From positions 5,974 through 69,973 of the forward strand of contig NMRB01003174.1 in NCBI GenBank assembly GCA_002633025.1: a stretch of DNA of 64,000 nt, read 5' to 3'. Made by a program: the position numbers and the translations under genes. Each line of letters opens with the position of its first letter. The first letter of the stretch is position 1. The DNA comes from Notospermus geniculatus. Taxonomy: Eukaryota > Nemertea > Pilidiophora > Heteronemertea > Lineidae. The notes under the pieces are model-generated. The model made no database searches. It was not told the origin of the DNA and saw only the letters and a program-made list of their open reading frames with translations. This document shows positions 44,107-56,767 of this stretch, one piece after another.

Positions 44107-44600
44107 CAAGTTCGGTCCGATTCGATCCGTGGCTTGGCCACCCGGTGGCAAAATCCAAAAACACAAACAGTGCAATAACTTCTGAACTAATGACTGGATA
44201 TCTCCAAATTTTTATCATAGGTGTATCTAATGAGGAAACATGAAATATGTAACGGGTTTGTGATTTGACCTGCTTTTCAGGGCTACATAGGTCAAAGTTT
44301 ACAAATTTTGCCATTTGGTGGCACGTTTCGTAACTACTAGGGTTATTGACCTGAAATTTGGTACATATACAGTCCTCTGTCAGTTGACCTACGACACCAA
44401 GTTTCGGTCCGATTCGATTCTTTGCTTGGCCACCAGGTGGCAAAAACGAAAACTCTAATTCCAATAATTCCTTAACTAATGTCTGGATCGGTGCACCTGA
44501 TGAGAATACATGACAGGTAACTTGTTTTTGATTTGATCTACTTTTCAAGGCCACAGAGGTCATTTAACAATTTTGCCATTTGGTGGTACCTTTCGTGGCT
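44107..44600 (+). repeat. Tandem ~290-bp repeats with TTGGCCACCNGGTGGCAAAA
   Basis: Two units. Frames across them are not genes. Confidence 0.7.
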
Positions 44601-45944
44601 ATTTGACCTAATATCTGCTGACTTGGTGTGATCAGGTGTCTGGGTACCCTCTGCACCTGTAACTCAACATTTCGATTTAACATTTGTCATTTGTTCCTCT
44701 AGTACACTCACCCAGGTGACCCCATGGTCCATGGGCCGTCAGATGACTGAATGTTAATTATTATTATTATTATCATTTATTCGTACTTAAGAATTGTACA
44801 TTTGTGCAAGTGTAGATAACATTGACTAGTGCAGAGTGCTAGATGACTGAAAGGAAACAATGACTACGCTCTTTCACGTCAAACCACAAGGACTCATTTA
44901 TGTGGTCCATCAGCTGCAGTATGTTCCTTTAATCTTGTTTGTTAGTTTTCTTTCCATCCCTGACCGTAATAGACCACCTTTAAGACGGTAAAATAAGGTG
45001 AATCTAGTTTACTGCAGAAAGGGTCAAGGTCATTGAGCACCTGGGCACGAAGAGTGCCCCGATGCAGTTGCCTCGAATATGTCATCCACAAAACAAAACA
45101 TTCCACAAATTTTATAAGAACGGCGATATGTTTAGGTTTTATCACTGTATTTTCATTTTTGTTGTACATTTTATTCCAAACTTAAGTAAATTTATTCATG
45201 GGCTGATATGCCTGTGACAAAATGTTGCTGCATCGGCCGTATGGGTCTTAGAGGGTTGTGTCCATGACATCTGTCAATATTTTTTTCAGCATAATCCTAC
45301 AGCTGGCTTGTTTATTCTCCACTTAGTAGGTGATAGATTTTAGTGTTAACTGTATCTATATTAGTTTACCGGTACGAATATGTCATACTTTGTCTTGAAT
45401 TTCTTGTTATCTAAGCAACTGATTATGTCCATAGACAGTCAGAATTAGGCCTATCTGTGATCGAATCTATCATCAATCGATTGCACAAACAAATATATTT
45501 TTTGTGAGTTTTCGGACTGTGCAAACTGCTGTAACCGAATGCACAGTCCTTCAAATAAGTAAATGGACACAGGAAATCAAATATTCTCAAACACGCCTGG
45601 TGAAAATCGGTGCGGTTTGCGGCATTTGATAGGACATTTAGTTGTGCATCATGATATCTACAACTTGGAAATTTGCCATTTTATCTAATACCGGTAGTGA
45701 CTTTGTTGATTTACAAAAGGTCCCAAAATCAACCGTAGGCTAAGCCCTATACTTTCCGTTCAGAGATGAGATAACCTACTGTGATGGTTTGCTCTTTCGT
45801 GGAAATCAAATCCTCATTCGCAAAGCCTGTCAAAGTTCAATGTTGAAAAAATCTCCATGGAAACCACCAAGGCATAGTAAAGACTAAACAAAGGGCTAAA
45901 GCAATCATGTTCTGGCCCGGTATAAATGGCCAGATTGAACACCT
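44601..45944. other. No supported gene
   Basis: A short ATT microsatellite (44757-44775) and otherwise unclassified. Confidence 0.5.
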
Positions 45945-47816
45945 GGGGCCGATTTCACAGAGGTGTTTAAGACTTAGACGCGTAGAACTTCGTAAAATGC
46001 ATGGTGGACGTGCGTGCATTTAGTGAAGTTATTATTATTTACTGATTGTACGGACAATTATACCAAAATATTCCAGGGCCGGCCTGCACTGGTCCGCTAG
46101 CTCATATGGTAGAGCGTGTGGCTATGTATCCGGGGCTCCGGGTTCGATCCCCGCCAGCCGTATTTTTTCACGTCTCTCTTTCTGTTTTTGTCCATTTTTC
46201 CCGAGCACATCACTCGGATGATGTCTGGTAAACGTATAGGCCTTGGCCAAACTATGACTTCCTTTGGAAGTGTAACGAAGTAAGCCAACACTCAGATATA
46301 GACCTTAATGGTGCATCCACTTCTGCCGTATCTCAAGCATAAAAATCATGCAGTAGGGAACTTTATACACATGCCCAGCACGGGAAAGCACATGCCATAT
46401 CTCTAGCCCACCTCAGAGCATTCTTGACACTAGAGAGCGTTACGAATAACACCCTCTAGTATCGATCAGCCACCGCCATGTTGAAAAGAAGTGCAGCGCA
46501 ATAATATGTGTAAGGATTCCTTACCATTGTAAAGCGGTCGACCGTTCATTCAATAAACAAGCGTCGCCATGCGCAGCAGATAGTGCACGGTTATACGTCC
46601 ACAGGAAGACATGAATCTATACAATAAGAGGGAAGACGGTGCAGCTTTGTTACACTCCTTCTGGAGATTGGGCATCATCCAAGTCATGAATGGTGATGTG
46701 ATGTGTAGGCCAGGTATCAGTCTGTGTTTATAGCAAATAAAAACCGGGAAAAAATTGGTTCCAAGATGGTTTTGACAGGAAAATCCTTTGGTGACCTGGA
46801 ATTCTATTTTTACNTCTGGGGCGCGGAGTATCATGGTTGTGATATGCGAGGCCTGATCACATATCCATCCGTGGCCGCAAAAATCAAAATGGCGGATGCC
46901 GATCGATGACAGTGTCGATATTGCGTAGAAATTCGGCACTGTGTACAGTTTGACCCTAGCGAAGATACGGCAGAAAACTGCGCACGCGCAGCGCGGGAAT
47001 AAAGGAACACCTTTACGCATGCGCAATTCTTCTGCCGTATCAATAGTCAATGATTGTTCGGATACGGCACTGCCGTATTAAAATCCAGCAGTAAACTGAA
47101 CATGCGCCGTGTAACAACAAGACTGCCGTATTCCTAGAATTTATAGTTTGGTGTACGGCTGCGTACCCGTAGCCAGGGCCTTTTGGATAATCATCACAAT
47201 TTTGACGAAGTTCAGCGTATTTGGGTATTTGTTTGGCCAACCCTTTTGAGAAGTTCGCAGAAGAACAGTTTCTGTGCAGGTACCGTTTTCCATTAGCCAA
47301 AATGACGCAGATAATGTAAAATATTCCAAAATTAATTGTTAATTTCATGTGGTGCAGATATAGAAACCGTTCAGACAACAAAAACAGTTATCTATGAGAC
47401 TGCCGGTTACAGTGATTGTAGTTTGCAAGACAACACAACAGCGTCCTGAGACAAGACAAAAATGTAGAAAAAAAAATAATAACAAGCCCTGCATTTTATC
47501 ATTATATTTAAAAGTAGAATACTTTGAAAGAAACATGCAAGCTACATCTCTTCGCCCTGAATTTGAATCTTCCCGGTTTTTAGAGTCATGGTCATGGTCC
47601 TCCTCGACAGACAGTTTAGTCACAATGGAAACTTCCGTTACTTCATTTAAAGCCGACTGTGGGACTTATTACGTACATTTGAAGTCACTCTTTTTAAAGT
47701 AAGGCGAAAATGCCGTCGCAGGGTTCCAACCTGCACTCTCCGATTTTCTAAAAAGTGGAACATTCGGAAAGTGCATACGGGCCTTAGTCTTAAACACCCT
47801 TTGTGAAATCGGCCCC
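45945..47816. mobile_element. DNA element with GGGGCCGATTTCACA inverted ends
   Basis: 33-bp ends (GGGGCCGATTTCACARAGG...) at 45945 and 47816 enclose 1872 bp. No transposase found. It carries a tRNA-like segment, a single N at 46814 and the end of a Harbinger-type sequence (47770-47785). Confidence 0.65.
46088..46163 (+). repeat. tRNA-derived SINE head
   Basis: TAGCTCATATGGTAGAGC forms a good D arm, and GGTTCGATCCC is a perfect B box, followed by TATTTTTT. Anticodon and acceptor stems do not pair, so it is not a working tRNA. Confidence 0.5.
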
Positions 47817-48527
47817 TTAGTAGGCAGCCGTGATTTCTTACCATGCCGTTTAGCCTTTTTCTTGTGGGTTTTTACTCCACCCTCAATAACGTCACGTGCC
47901 TCCACAGCTGTTTGGGCCTCCATCGAAGTGAATTGATCATCCTGTTGTCAATTACTAACCGCGGTTCGAGTAATACTGCGTCACTTTCTGAGACTTATAT
48001 AAGAACAAGGCGGAGGTCTTGGATTCCTGTACAAAATGAGCGCACAAAAAACAGAAAATTCACAAACGTGATCGAGTTTGTATGTTGATATTGTGGATTG
48101 GTACTTATTCAGCCATGATGCTGTATCATTCGTTTTCTACTCGAGGATTCTTTCATGGTGAAATATGTACTTAACCTTTTTTGACCACAATAGTTTCCTC
48201 ACAAATGGTTATTTGGCAAATAGAACGATAGGAAAGCATGCACTGATATTTTGTCTAAAGCATGCGGTCATCAAATCAAATTTCGCATTTCTGATATTTC
48301 TAATATCAGTGCGCTTAGATATACAAAAGAAAGCTATGGAATTTCCATTGTGTACAAAGTTTGTCGTTTGAAATGCAAATGAGCAAGCAATGATGCAACG
48401 TTCTCATTGCCGCATAACGATGTAAACACTTAAAGAAACACGTAAGACAGATTACTTCATCGTCAAGAACCTAAAGAGGTTATGAGACCATTTCGATGGA
48501 AGGATTCAAAAGCCTCAAACAGCCGTG
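47817..48527. other. No supported gene
   Basis: Unclassified sequence. Confidence 0.4.
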
Positions 48528-48634
48528 CCTCATAAACATTCTTAAACATACTTAAGTCAAAGTGGGATACTTATCTTTTGTGTTGAACAAAGGATAAGTG
48601 TCACACTTAGACTTAAGCAGTTTTATGAATATGG
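48528..48634. mobile_element. Small hairpin MITE (CTTAAGT family), copy 2
   Basis: Matches 36751-36850, including the central TCTTTTGTGTTGAACAAAGG. Confidence 0.7.
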
Positions 48635-48724
48635 GAGCTAGTGTCTAAATGTGCAGTGTGTATCTATGGAATTCAGGAATAAGGCCCCCCCCCCGCGAGC
48701 AAATACATACCAGATCGCTCTTAG

Positions 48725-49860
48725 TAGGCACTAATTTGTACGAAGTAGGTTCGAAGGACTTCTTGATACCGGTAATCACTGCTTCCCTGAGGTGATCCCT
48801 ATTCTGGACAAAACTGCGCAAACTGTCGTATCCGCCACAAAATCGGTATTCGCGAGATCAGGAACACCAAACCTGGTTATTAGTGACGGTGGCCCTTGTT
48901 TTGATAGTGTGCCATTTGACAAATTTGCCAAGGAATGGCAGTTTGAGCATAGGAGAACCGGTCCAGGATACCCCTGGTCAAATGGCCAAGTGGAAAACGC
49001 AGATAAGTCTGGCCATGTAGAATTAGCGGAATCAGCAGATCTGGCGGATTTAGCGGATTCTGTATAAAATTGAATAAGATTTGATAATAAAGGGATGTTT
49101 TTAAAATAAGTAATATAATTTGTTCAAGTGTTCTATATGCTGCACAGGTTATAAAAGAAAAGCTGCAACTGCGTCGCGAATAGCAACTGGCCGAATTATT
49201 CCTGCAGACCATTTTTGTTGCCTCTGTTTGGACTACCGACTGTAAAATGTATTTTCGCGGTCCTTTATAATCTGTGGGACACATGAAAAATTATATTGCT
49301 TAATTAGTTTCCATTCATCATTGTATTTTATTCAATTTTATACATAATCCGCTAAATCCGCCAGATCTGCTGATTCTGCTAATTCTACATGGCCGATAAG
49401 TCTGTGAAATGACTGTTAAAGAAGACTAGTAAGTGTGGAGAAGATCCCTACAACCCCCTTGAGTTTAGGTATACACTCATTGATGGTACAGATGGGTATG
49501 CCCCCAGTGAATTTAATAGTAGGTTATTAAGGTCTAGACTGCCTACAACTGAGGCACTGTTGAAGCCCCATGTAGTACCACCAGTGTTGGAGCGATTGAA
49601 CACCAGGCATGCCGGCAAAACAGAAGTTTTATCATGATAAGAGAGCCAGTCAAAACATAACACAGCCATTGCCTGGACAGGCTGATAGATTCAGAAATGC
49701 AAAAAAACAATGGGAGTATGGCACTATAAACGTAACCGTAGGCACATGTACCACACTAGAGAGGAAGTACCATCACGGCCAGAGTCAGACTCTGAATCCG
49801 AAGAGATAGAATTGCAAATTGAAGCACCACCATCCAAACATGGAAACGGTGGAAACAGGC
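48725..49860 (+). pseudogene. Ty3/gypsy-type integrase remnant, interrupted by a MITE
   Basis: The integrase core is visible: KSVFARSGTPNLVISDGG and YPWSNGQVEN, with the second acid and the glutamate 35 residues apart (D-35-E). The part before 48792 is in another frame. After the MITE at 49011-49394 the sequence continues as a typical end of gypsy pol (FRYTLIDGTDGYAPSEFNSR, then basic and acidic segments) with several stops. No LTRs seen. A dead fragment. Confidence 0.7.
49011..49394. mobile_element. MITE with 9-bp duplication inside the gypsy integrase
   Basis: GATAAGTCT at 49002-49010 and 49395-49403. Ends GGCCATGTAGAATTAGCGG are inverted over ~80 bp and related to the element at 22783-24791. 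Confidence 0.9.
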
Positions 49861-50514
49861 CTGCAAGCAACTTGCTCCCAAAGTAAATACGAAACAATAA
49901 ATAGGCCAGACACAACCACCAGTGGCAGAATCTCAAAGGGTTCTGTGAAATTTAAAATATCTTTTGAACATAAGGGTTAAAATTGTGAATGTTTCGCTGT
50001 AGTCTGAGAAGGCCTTACTGTTGAGTGTGATCAATGCTCGTTTCATGTAGGTTGTGTGAATGGAGATATGAGAAAATGGACTAAGTTGAAGAAAGGACAT
50101 TCATAAGTGTGTAATGAGACCGTTCCAAGAGATGTTAGTCACATAATAGATTTTTGTATTCTGTAGTTCTTAGGATTTAGTTTCAGTTCTTTTAAGAAAA
50201 TCGCTCTGCTGTATGACGAACCAATTTACATTCAGAAGTATATATCATCTAAAGTTTTCTTTGATACAATATCATCATAGTTGGTGGTCCACCTGGCTCA
50301 TGTTATTTTAAACGACATTTTCATCCAGATGACATTTTCTGTTTCTTTCCTGTGTGACTCTTGTAAAAAGGCGCGTGTAATGTATTAGATGGTGCTGCCA
50401 TCTGAGAGAAGATTCCTGTGCTTGTTAATAAATGACCCAGGTTGCAGTTCGAGCAACATGGCCTCCGTGTTCCCTTCTTTCAGGCATCACAGTTGCCTCG
50501 AATAAATTGTGGCG
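49861..50514. other. No supported gene
   Basis: Probably the decayed 3' flank of the gypsy element. No LTR recognised. Confidence 0.3.
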
Positions 50515-51058
50515 ATCTAGGAAAACCCGTCGGATGTCGCTGAATGACCAACAAGGGATTTCGGATTGCCTGTGCATTGATCTGCTACCTGTTACGTACA
50601 CTCGGCCCCAGTGTGTATCCGACGTCCCGGTCTCCTACACACTGGCACATTTGGGGCTCAAAAGCCGGTAACACCACTAGATGGCACTCCACTGGGCTCC
50701 AGCCAATCACCACGCTTTCTCACTCATAATTCCTGCGGAAATTACTTCCAGGAAAAACCCAACCTCGTCCCCAGGTGTATAGTTCGCTCAGACAACCTTG
50801 GACCACTCGCCATATTGTCAGAAAGCGAACGAGGTTGGGAAAACCCAAGGACCCGTGCTGCCACCACGCGGTCTTCACGACTGTTAAATACTCTAAAAGA
50901 GCCAGACGCGGAGTGTGATTTACCGAAGGGGTGAGCCCGTAGCGTCTGGCCAAGCGAGACTACCTGTTACGAAGTATATTTCAGCTTTTGAAATGTGGGG
51001 ATTAACCATGGCCATTAACATTTGCCTTAAATGCGACATCCGGCGGGTTTTCCTAGAC
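50515..51058. mobile_element. MITE with GGAAAACCCGNCGGATGTCGC inverted ends
   Basis: About 30-bp ends, 544 bp. An inner hairpin at 50750-50840 contains ACCTCGTCCCC-type sequence. Confidence 0.6.
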
Positions 51059-51167
51059 TTTCTCGGATACACTTATAACGAGTGACAAAGACCAGGGTAA
51101 TGCAACGATGATTGGAGTCGTGCACCTCTACTATAAGTGAGTTTGAGATCCCCGACTGTACGGTTAT

Positions 51168-51427
51168 TACTGTAGAAACCACGGATAAATGTATCATGAC
51201 GTCTGGTGGCAATGGCTATTGTCGGATTTCTAGGCCTATTTTTTTCATGAATGGCTGTAGTTTTGTTCATTTAAAACGCACGTCTGGTATGTCCATAACG
51301 ACACCAACTCAAAATCTGGCCTATTCGACCCGAGACTTTTGAATTCCCCATTGACTACCCAACATAATAAATCATCTCGTGTGAATTCGGTTTCCCGCCG
51401 TGGCCACTTATTGCAGGGAATACAGTA
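51168..51427. mobile_element. Complete TACTGTA-family MITE
   Basis: TACTGTA at both ends with imperfect 23-bp inverted repeats, 260 bp. Partial copies at 38756-38910 and 42525-42705. Confidence 0.65.
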
Positions 51428-52995
51428 TACTTTTACTTACAATTTTTGCCAAATACGTCATCAAATATGGGGCTCCAATTTCCCCTGATCCCCCGTTGAA
51501 CCAGAAGTATGATAGCCCTTAAAGCTGATCTGCATGCATAAAACCAAGGCCACGCACGTTTAAAAAAACGCCGCGTGCCACAGCGCGGGCAGTACCTGAA
51601 ATAACCTCGGACATCCGTTATGTTTTAGTGGACTCCAAACATGATAGAGTATCCAAGCATGTAGGTGGCAGCACCTTATTTGTGTCCTGACCATCAACAA
51701 GTGGAGTCATGGCTGAAAACGCTGTAAAGGTCCCTCTCCACGTGAGAGTAAACTGTCGACACTTTCTCGCGAGTCTCTCGAGGGAGGCTCTCTCTAACGT
51801 TTTCACCTGATGGCAAAATGTCTCAACAGTTACTATCTGCGACTTGTGTCTGGTGTTCTGAGAGTTTCTCTCGCGAGAAACTCTCCGTTTGTCTTTCCAC
51901 GTGATAGTGAACATAGATGTAATGTGGTAGCGGCAAAAAAAGCAGGCGCTGATCATCAACCAGGTTAAAACACAAGTGCGCACGCCTTGCGATTGTTGAA
52001 CGTCATCAGGTCGTACGTCATTCTGACGTTACAAATAAAATAGTCCATGGACCATGTGCTCACCCGTTTGGACATAACAGTGTAATGACAGGGAGAGGTA
52101 CATGTCAGTTATCAGCAATCTGGGTCAGGTCATTCCCAAGTTGCATTCCCAAGATTTTACCATGAAAGAGAAGCCTCCCGTCAGATGACGACACCATTGC
52201 GTCACGTCATCGCTAATGACGTCATGGGGTCATTCCAGCTCAGTTCACCCAATGAGTGAAACCTCACCCTCTCCAGTTTATACGAAATTAGGTATATAGG
52301 AATTCATGTCCAGAAAAGCCAGAATTTCAAATTTCGTCTTTCTCGGATCAATGGTTTTCGAGATATCGCAATTTCAATTTTTCACTTTTTTGCGAAATAG
52401 GGTGCGACCGCTGAATTTCAAATTGCTGTAACTCGGCAACCACTGGTCCAATTTTGAAAAACAAGGTATTTCTGTAAATGAGACATCACAAGGAATCTAA
52501 ATCTGGCATTTGTTTGTGCATTTGGGTACTTTTTAGTTGGATGACCTTTTGACCTATATTTTGACCTTGAAATTTACACTGTGGAACACGCCCAACTTCT
52601 TTGACGCCATTATGAAAAATGTAGCCCTACGTGTCAACTACAACATGTAAACTAGACCTGGCAAATGCCAGCAGACCTAGCTGAGCGCATCCTGAGAATA
52701 TCAGGCGTTCTTACTGCCCGCTCCCTTCGTCACCGCAGACATTTCGCTTGATTCGCTGGGGTATTTGGCGCCTGAGAAAATGCGCCCAATCAGCGAACGC
52801 CATTTCTGAGTCACCTTAAGATGACAGGCATTACACGTAGATTGTACAGTAGGCCTAGTGTCACGCACAACACAGTGCTGAAGTACCTTAGCTTCCCCAC
52901 CTCAGCCTAACTAGAGATCAGTTACACCATACTTGTATAACGGCCCTTGTAATATTCACAGCCAACATGCCAAAGGACTGATGTAAAACAATAGA
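51428..52995. other. No supported gene
   Basis: GC- and CTCGCGAGA-rich inverted blocks at 51740-51910 probably belong to a MITE. The rest is unclassified. Confidence 0.4.
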
Positions 52996-53133
52996 CCACC
53001 TGGGCCGACCGCCACGAAACTACGATAGCACTAACAGGGCCTAACAGAGAAATTCTGTAATGGTAAAAGCCATTGCATACCTCTCTGTTAGGCATTGTTA
53101 GTGCTATCGGAGTTTCGTGACGGCCCGCCCAGG
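52996..53133. mobile_element. Hairpin MITE
   Basis: CGATAGCACTAACA-type arms meet around 53065. 138 bp. Confidence 0.65.
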
Positions 53134-54493
53134 ACTTTACACTCTCAGGCGCCGATTATAACTTTAGTTGCATACATGTAATCAGAAACTGACAAGACAT
53201 GCAAGACTGAAGGTTCAAGGATACTCCGCTTACACGTTACTCCTACAGCCCATTCAGCATCAGATTTTCCTGCGGGGCTATCACTTTAGTATCAGTCACT
53301 CCCGTGGATGTGCCACAGGAAATACACAGCACAAGATTCTTGTGCTCATCGATTTTACAAATTATTTGATAAAATAATCATACCGAAAATTTGAATTTGT
53401 TCCAGTATTTGTAAAATTACTACTACAGTAGAACTCGCGTATAACGTACCAGTTGGGACCTGCGATTTTTGTCCGTTATACACGAAATACGTGTTATGCG
53501 AAAACCGTACTTTGTCCGTTATACGTATATAACGTACTTCGTCTGTTATACACGTTAAACGTACTTTGTCCGGTATATGTATACCGTACAAAGTCCGATA
53601 CACAGACACATAAACGGGGCAGTGTCATGTGTATGCCAACATTTCATCTTGGTTATTATGTCTTCAAGTCATTCATTGTTATTTCGTCGATCATTATTGT
53701 GATTGCTTCAAGCGCTGAATAATAAATACAAACATATGGAAATTTCTTTATTCTTTCAATTACAATTCTTTCAATTCTGTATTCTGTCCTTTCAATTTCA
53801 ATTCTTTATTCTCTCAACATGATGAACACAAGCGATTACATCAGTGTGCAAGCATGTCGCACTGGATGTGCCAATTAAAATGCCCTGTGTGACATCAAGG
53901 AACAGGTTAAACCTCGTTCCAATTGTTATACAGATTTTCAATTTTTTTCTGGAGGGGGACCCCAGACCCCTCTCTAACTTTGCTCTTCACACTCAATCAT
54001 CCCCCAGGCCATAATAAGCTAGCCACGCCCCTGCAGTCTACGTTATTTGGTGGTCTTGGTCAGGCAGCCACAGCTGCGAGTGGGGATACTAATTATGTGG
54101 TTCAATGGAATGACCTCCTGCCCCTTCTGCCCATGAAGGTAAACTTTGTCCTAATTAAACATTCCACACGGGCAAGCCTACGGCATCTGCGATGCCTCTA
54201 GTTTATTCTTTCAATAAGATGAACACAAACGATCACATCAGTGTGCAAGCATGTCGCACTGGATGTGCCAATTAAAATGCCCTGTGTGACATCAAGGAAC
54301 AGGTTAAACCTCGTTCCAAGGTGCTACATGGGGCATTTTTATTGGCACACCCTGTAGTTTGAAGCAAAAATAATTACTGCACCACATTTTGTGCCATCAA
54401 AGAGGGGTCTGTGCCCAGTTTAAAGTCATGACACACACGTGTACACATGGAACCAAAAAGTCTGGCACGCACAAGTTTCTGTTATGAGCTGGC

Positions 54494-54808
54494 CTATTGT
54501 TGCATGAAGTCAAGAATTGAGGACTGCTTCAGACGCTGTGGAGCCTCTTTTGTTAAGAGAAGCTCCAATTTCTGAGCCATATCGAGAACATCATCAGAAT
54601 CCGACGATTGTGGCAAGGTAAGTGCAAATCTCCTGATCACATCAACTGCATCATATGTTGTCTTGATGGTTGGAGGGTCATGAGCAGGCCTGTCAGTTGC
54701 ATCTCCAGCATCTTCATCGTCGCCCGGAATTTCTACATCAGAATCTGGATCGGCCTGTTCCCTGCTGACAAATTCAACGATCTCTTCATCATTCAACACT
54801 GGATACAC
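54494..54808 (-). CDS. Tigger transposase last exon (acidic tail, PCNA-box-like end)
   Basis: The acceptor CTCTTTCCAG precedes it, and the frame begins GTG TAT CCA and ends at TAG 54496-54494. It contains DEEIVEFVSREQ and an acidic region, both usual for Tigger C-termini. The last residues QSSILDFMQQ resemble the PCNA-interacting box (Q-x-x-I-x-x-F-x). Drosophila pogo transposase is known to bind PCNA this way. Confidence 0.7.
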   Translation of the reverse strand: MYPVLNDEEIVEFVSREQADPDSDVEIPGDDEDAGDATDRPAHDPPTIKTTYDAVDVIRRFALTLPQSSDSDDVLDMAQKLELLLTKEAPQRLKQSSILDFMQQ

Positions 54809-55125
54809 CTGGAAAGAGACAAGGAAAATGACAGAGAATCAGTATTAGTAATCGGTATGCACATGCAAAAATGAATGACACCGATCCCCCTGCATGGCAA
54901 CTGGAAATGTATCTAGGCCTAAAGACATATCACCAAATATTTCTCAAGACGATAGTGGCCTATTGCCTGGGCCTGTTTAGTCGAGCGAAGTACATGCAGC
55001 TAGATATAACTACAATTACTACTTTGTTTGACTGACAACTGGATGTATATTCGTCACATTTTTCAACAAAACGCACATTACTCTCCCTTAAAATGCTGTC
55101 AAAAACCCTATTGAAAACGACTCGC

Positions 55126-55336
55126 CTCGTGCTCATCGGCGTCAACGTCGAGATACTCATCCATGTTATCAGGTATTTGTGGGCCCATTAAGTCCTTAAG
55201 TCTATCCCAGATGCTCCGAAATTCTCCTCGATCACCATCGCTGTCACTACCCTGGTCGGCGACTGCAGGCTCCATAACTACGTCCGACTCGGGGTCAGGC
55301 TGTTGTTCCTCATGTCTTGGCAGAAAACCAACTTTC
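55126..55336 (-). CDS. Tigger transposase middle exon
   Basis: Acceptor TTTCATTTCAG. The first base completes an arginine codon begun in the previous exon, and 70 codons follow. The donor is GAG/GCGAGT, a GC-AG intron, and joins in phase 0. It encodes KVGFLPRHEE, matching the 'FRKAGF' region after the catalytic core, then an acidic stretch. Confidence 0.7.
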
Positions 55337-55447
55337 CTGAAATGAAACAAACAGAAACCAAAACTTAAGCAAGACACAAAGGCTTTTAAAGAGTTAACTG
55401 GCAAGCCCTACATTAGTGTTTGAGCACTTTAGTTTTTAGAGGGTTAC

Positions 55448-55947
55448 CTGTACACGTTTGCAATACAGCTTTGCTTGACTGAGCTCCAAGCAGACTTTAC
55501 TGCGAACATCGCATCAAGCAGGTCCCACTTCAGTGTCTCGTTTTTCTGCGCCGCCTCTAGTCTTCTAGTTGCAAGAATCCGCCTGTAGTGGAACTTTAGG
55601 TTCTTGATTATGCCCCCATCCATGGGCTGGGTGTGGCTGGTTGTGTTTGGAGGAAGAAATACCAGTTCGATGTTTTGAACCTCAATAACGGGATGCGCCG
55701 GACAATTATCTACGACCATGCATATCTTCCTATTTTCTCTGACCATACGTTGATCCAGCTTTCTAAGCCAAGCTTCAAAGAGAGCAGAGGTCATCCATGA
55801 TTTTTTGTTGGCAGAGTACTCTAAGGGCAGGCGGCGGCAATCCTTGAATGCCCGAGGCTTCTTGCTCTTTCCGATGATGTACATGGGCAGTTTTTCGGAT
55901 CCATCCATATTGGCTGCAACTAACAGTGTTACTCTCGTCTTGTTAGC
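55448..55947 (-). CDS. Tigger transposase DDE catalytic exon
   Basis: Open from an acceptor-like TATTAG at 55950-55948. It contains MDGSEKLPMYIIGKSKKPRAF, the second catalytic aspartate in VVDNCPAH and the third in QPMDGGIIKNLKFHYR, 29 residues apart, typical of the pogo/Tigger DDE_1 family. The donor CAG/GTAACC ends it. The first catalytic aspartate and the DNA-binding helix-turn-helix region are not found upstream, so the gene is incomplete or its 5' exons are lost in the duplicated region. Confidence 0.8.
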
Positions 55948-55949
55948 CT

Positions 55950-56516
55950 AATACCCTTCCACCACTGCACGTGTTCAAATCCAGAATGAGTCCCCCGACG
56001 ATTCGGTGCAGCAGCGATAGGCCTACATTCGGCGAAACTCAGTGGGGATTCCCCAGAATAGTTCCTCCAAGCATCGTGTGTGACGAAAACCTCTGCTTCG
56101 GAGATTGGGGATTACCGCCCATTTCCTTGAAAACCAATTATCGTCTGCTTGCGCAGGAACCGCAGGTGTTTTGGCGGACGCTTGATGTGCAGGTGTTTCA
56201 NCATACTTTTCTTGATATGTTCGCCCTTTCCGTTTTGAGGCCATTTCGCTCTCAGTAGCCTAATACCCTTCCACCACTGCACGTGTTCAAATCCAGAATG
56301 AGTCCCCCGACGATTCGGTGCAGCAGCGATAGGCCTACATTCGGCGAAACTCAGTGGGGATTCCCCAGAATAGTTCCTCCAAGAATCGTGTGTGACGTAA
56401 ACCTCTGCTTCGGAGATTGGGGATTACCGCCCATTTCCTTGAAAACCAATTATCGTCTGCTTGCGCAGGAACCGCAGGTGTTTTGTCGGGCGCTTGATGT
56501 GCAGGTGTTTCAAATC
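55950..56516. repeat. 255-bp direct duplication upstream of the DDE exon
   Basis: Copies 55950-56205 and 56262-56516 are almost identical, and a single N at 56201 ends the first. A frame starting MASKRKGRTYQEK at 56244, like a Tigger N-terminus, runs straight into the N. It may be a tandem assembly error that hides the true first exon. Confidence 0.75.
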
Positions 56517-56767
56517 CTTTGATCTACCCGTGAAAACACGTGGCGACCGATGCGGGTGCAACAGGCAACACCACCAAAACGAGCTGTTTTTCATAGCCAT
56601 ATCGGGAGGTTTTGCAGAGGCTCAGCAATAATGGCCATTTTTAAAAGAAAGGATTTTGGAGATTGACCTAAAATAATGTTAAACATGCTTACCTAGCTGC
56701 TCCGTTTTTGTCCATTTCATCGTAGACATGGTCAAGCACTAAGTCTCTCTAAATCTTCTCGAGGTAA

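Noticed and set aside
44942-45169. Small minus-strand gene
   Set aside because: No motif, no splice or codon evidence.
46088-46163. Functional tRNA gene
   Set aside because: Good D arm and B box, but anticodon and acceptor stems do not pair.
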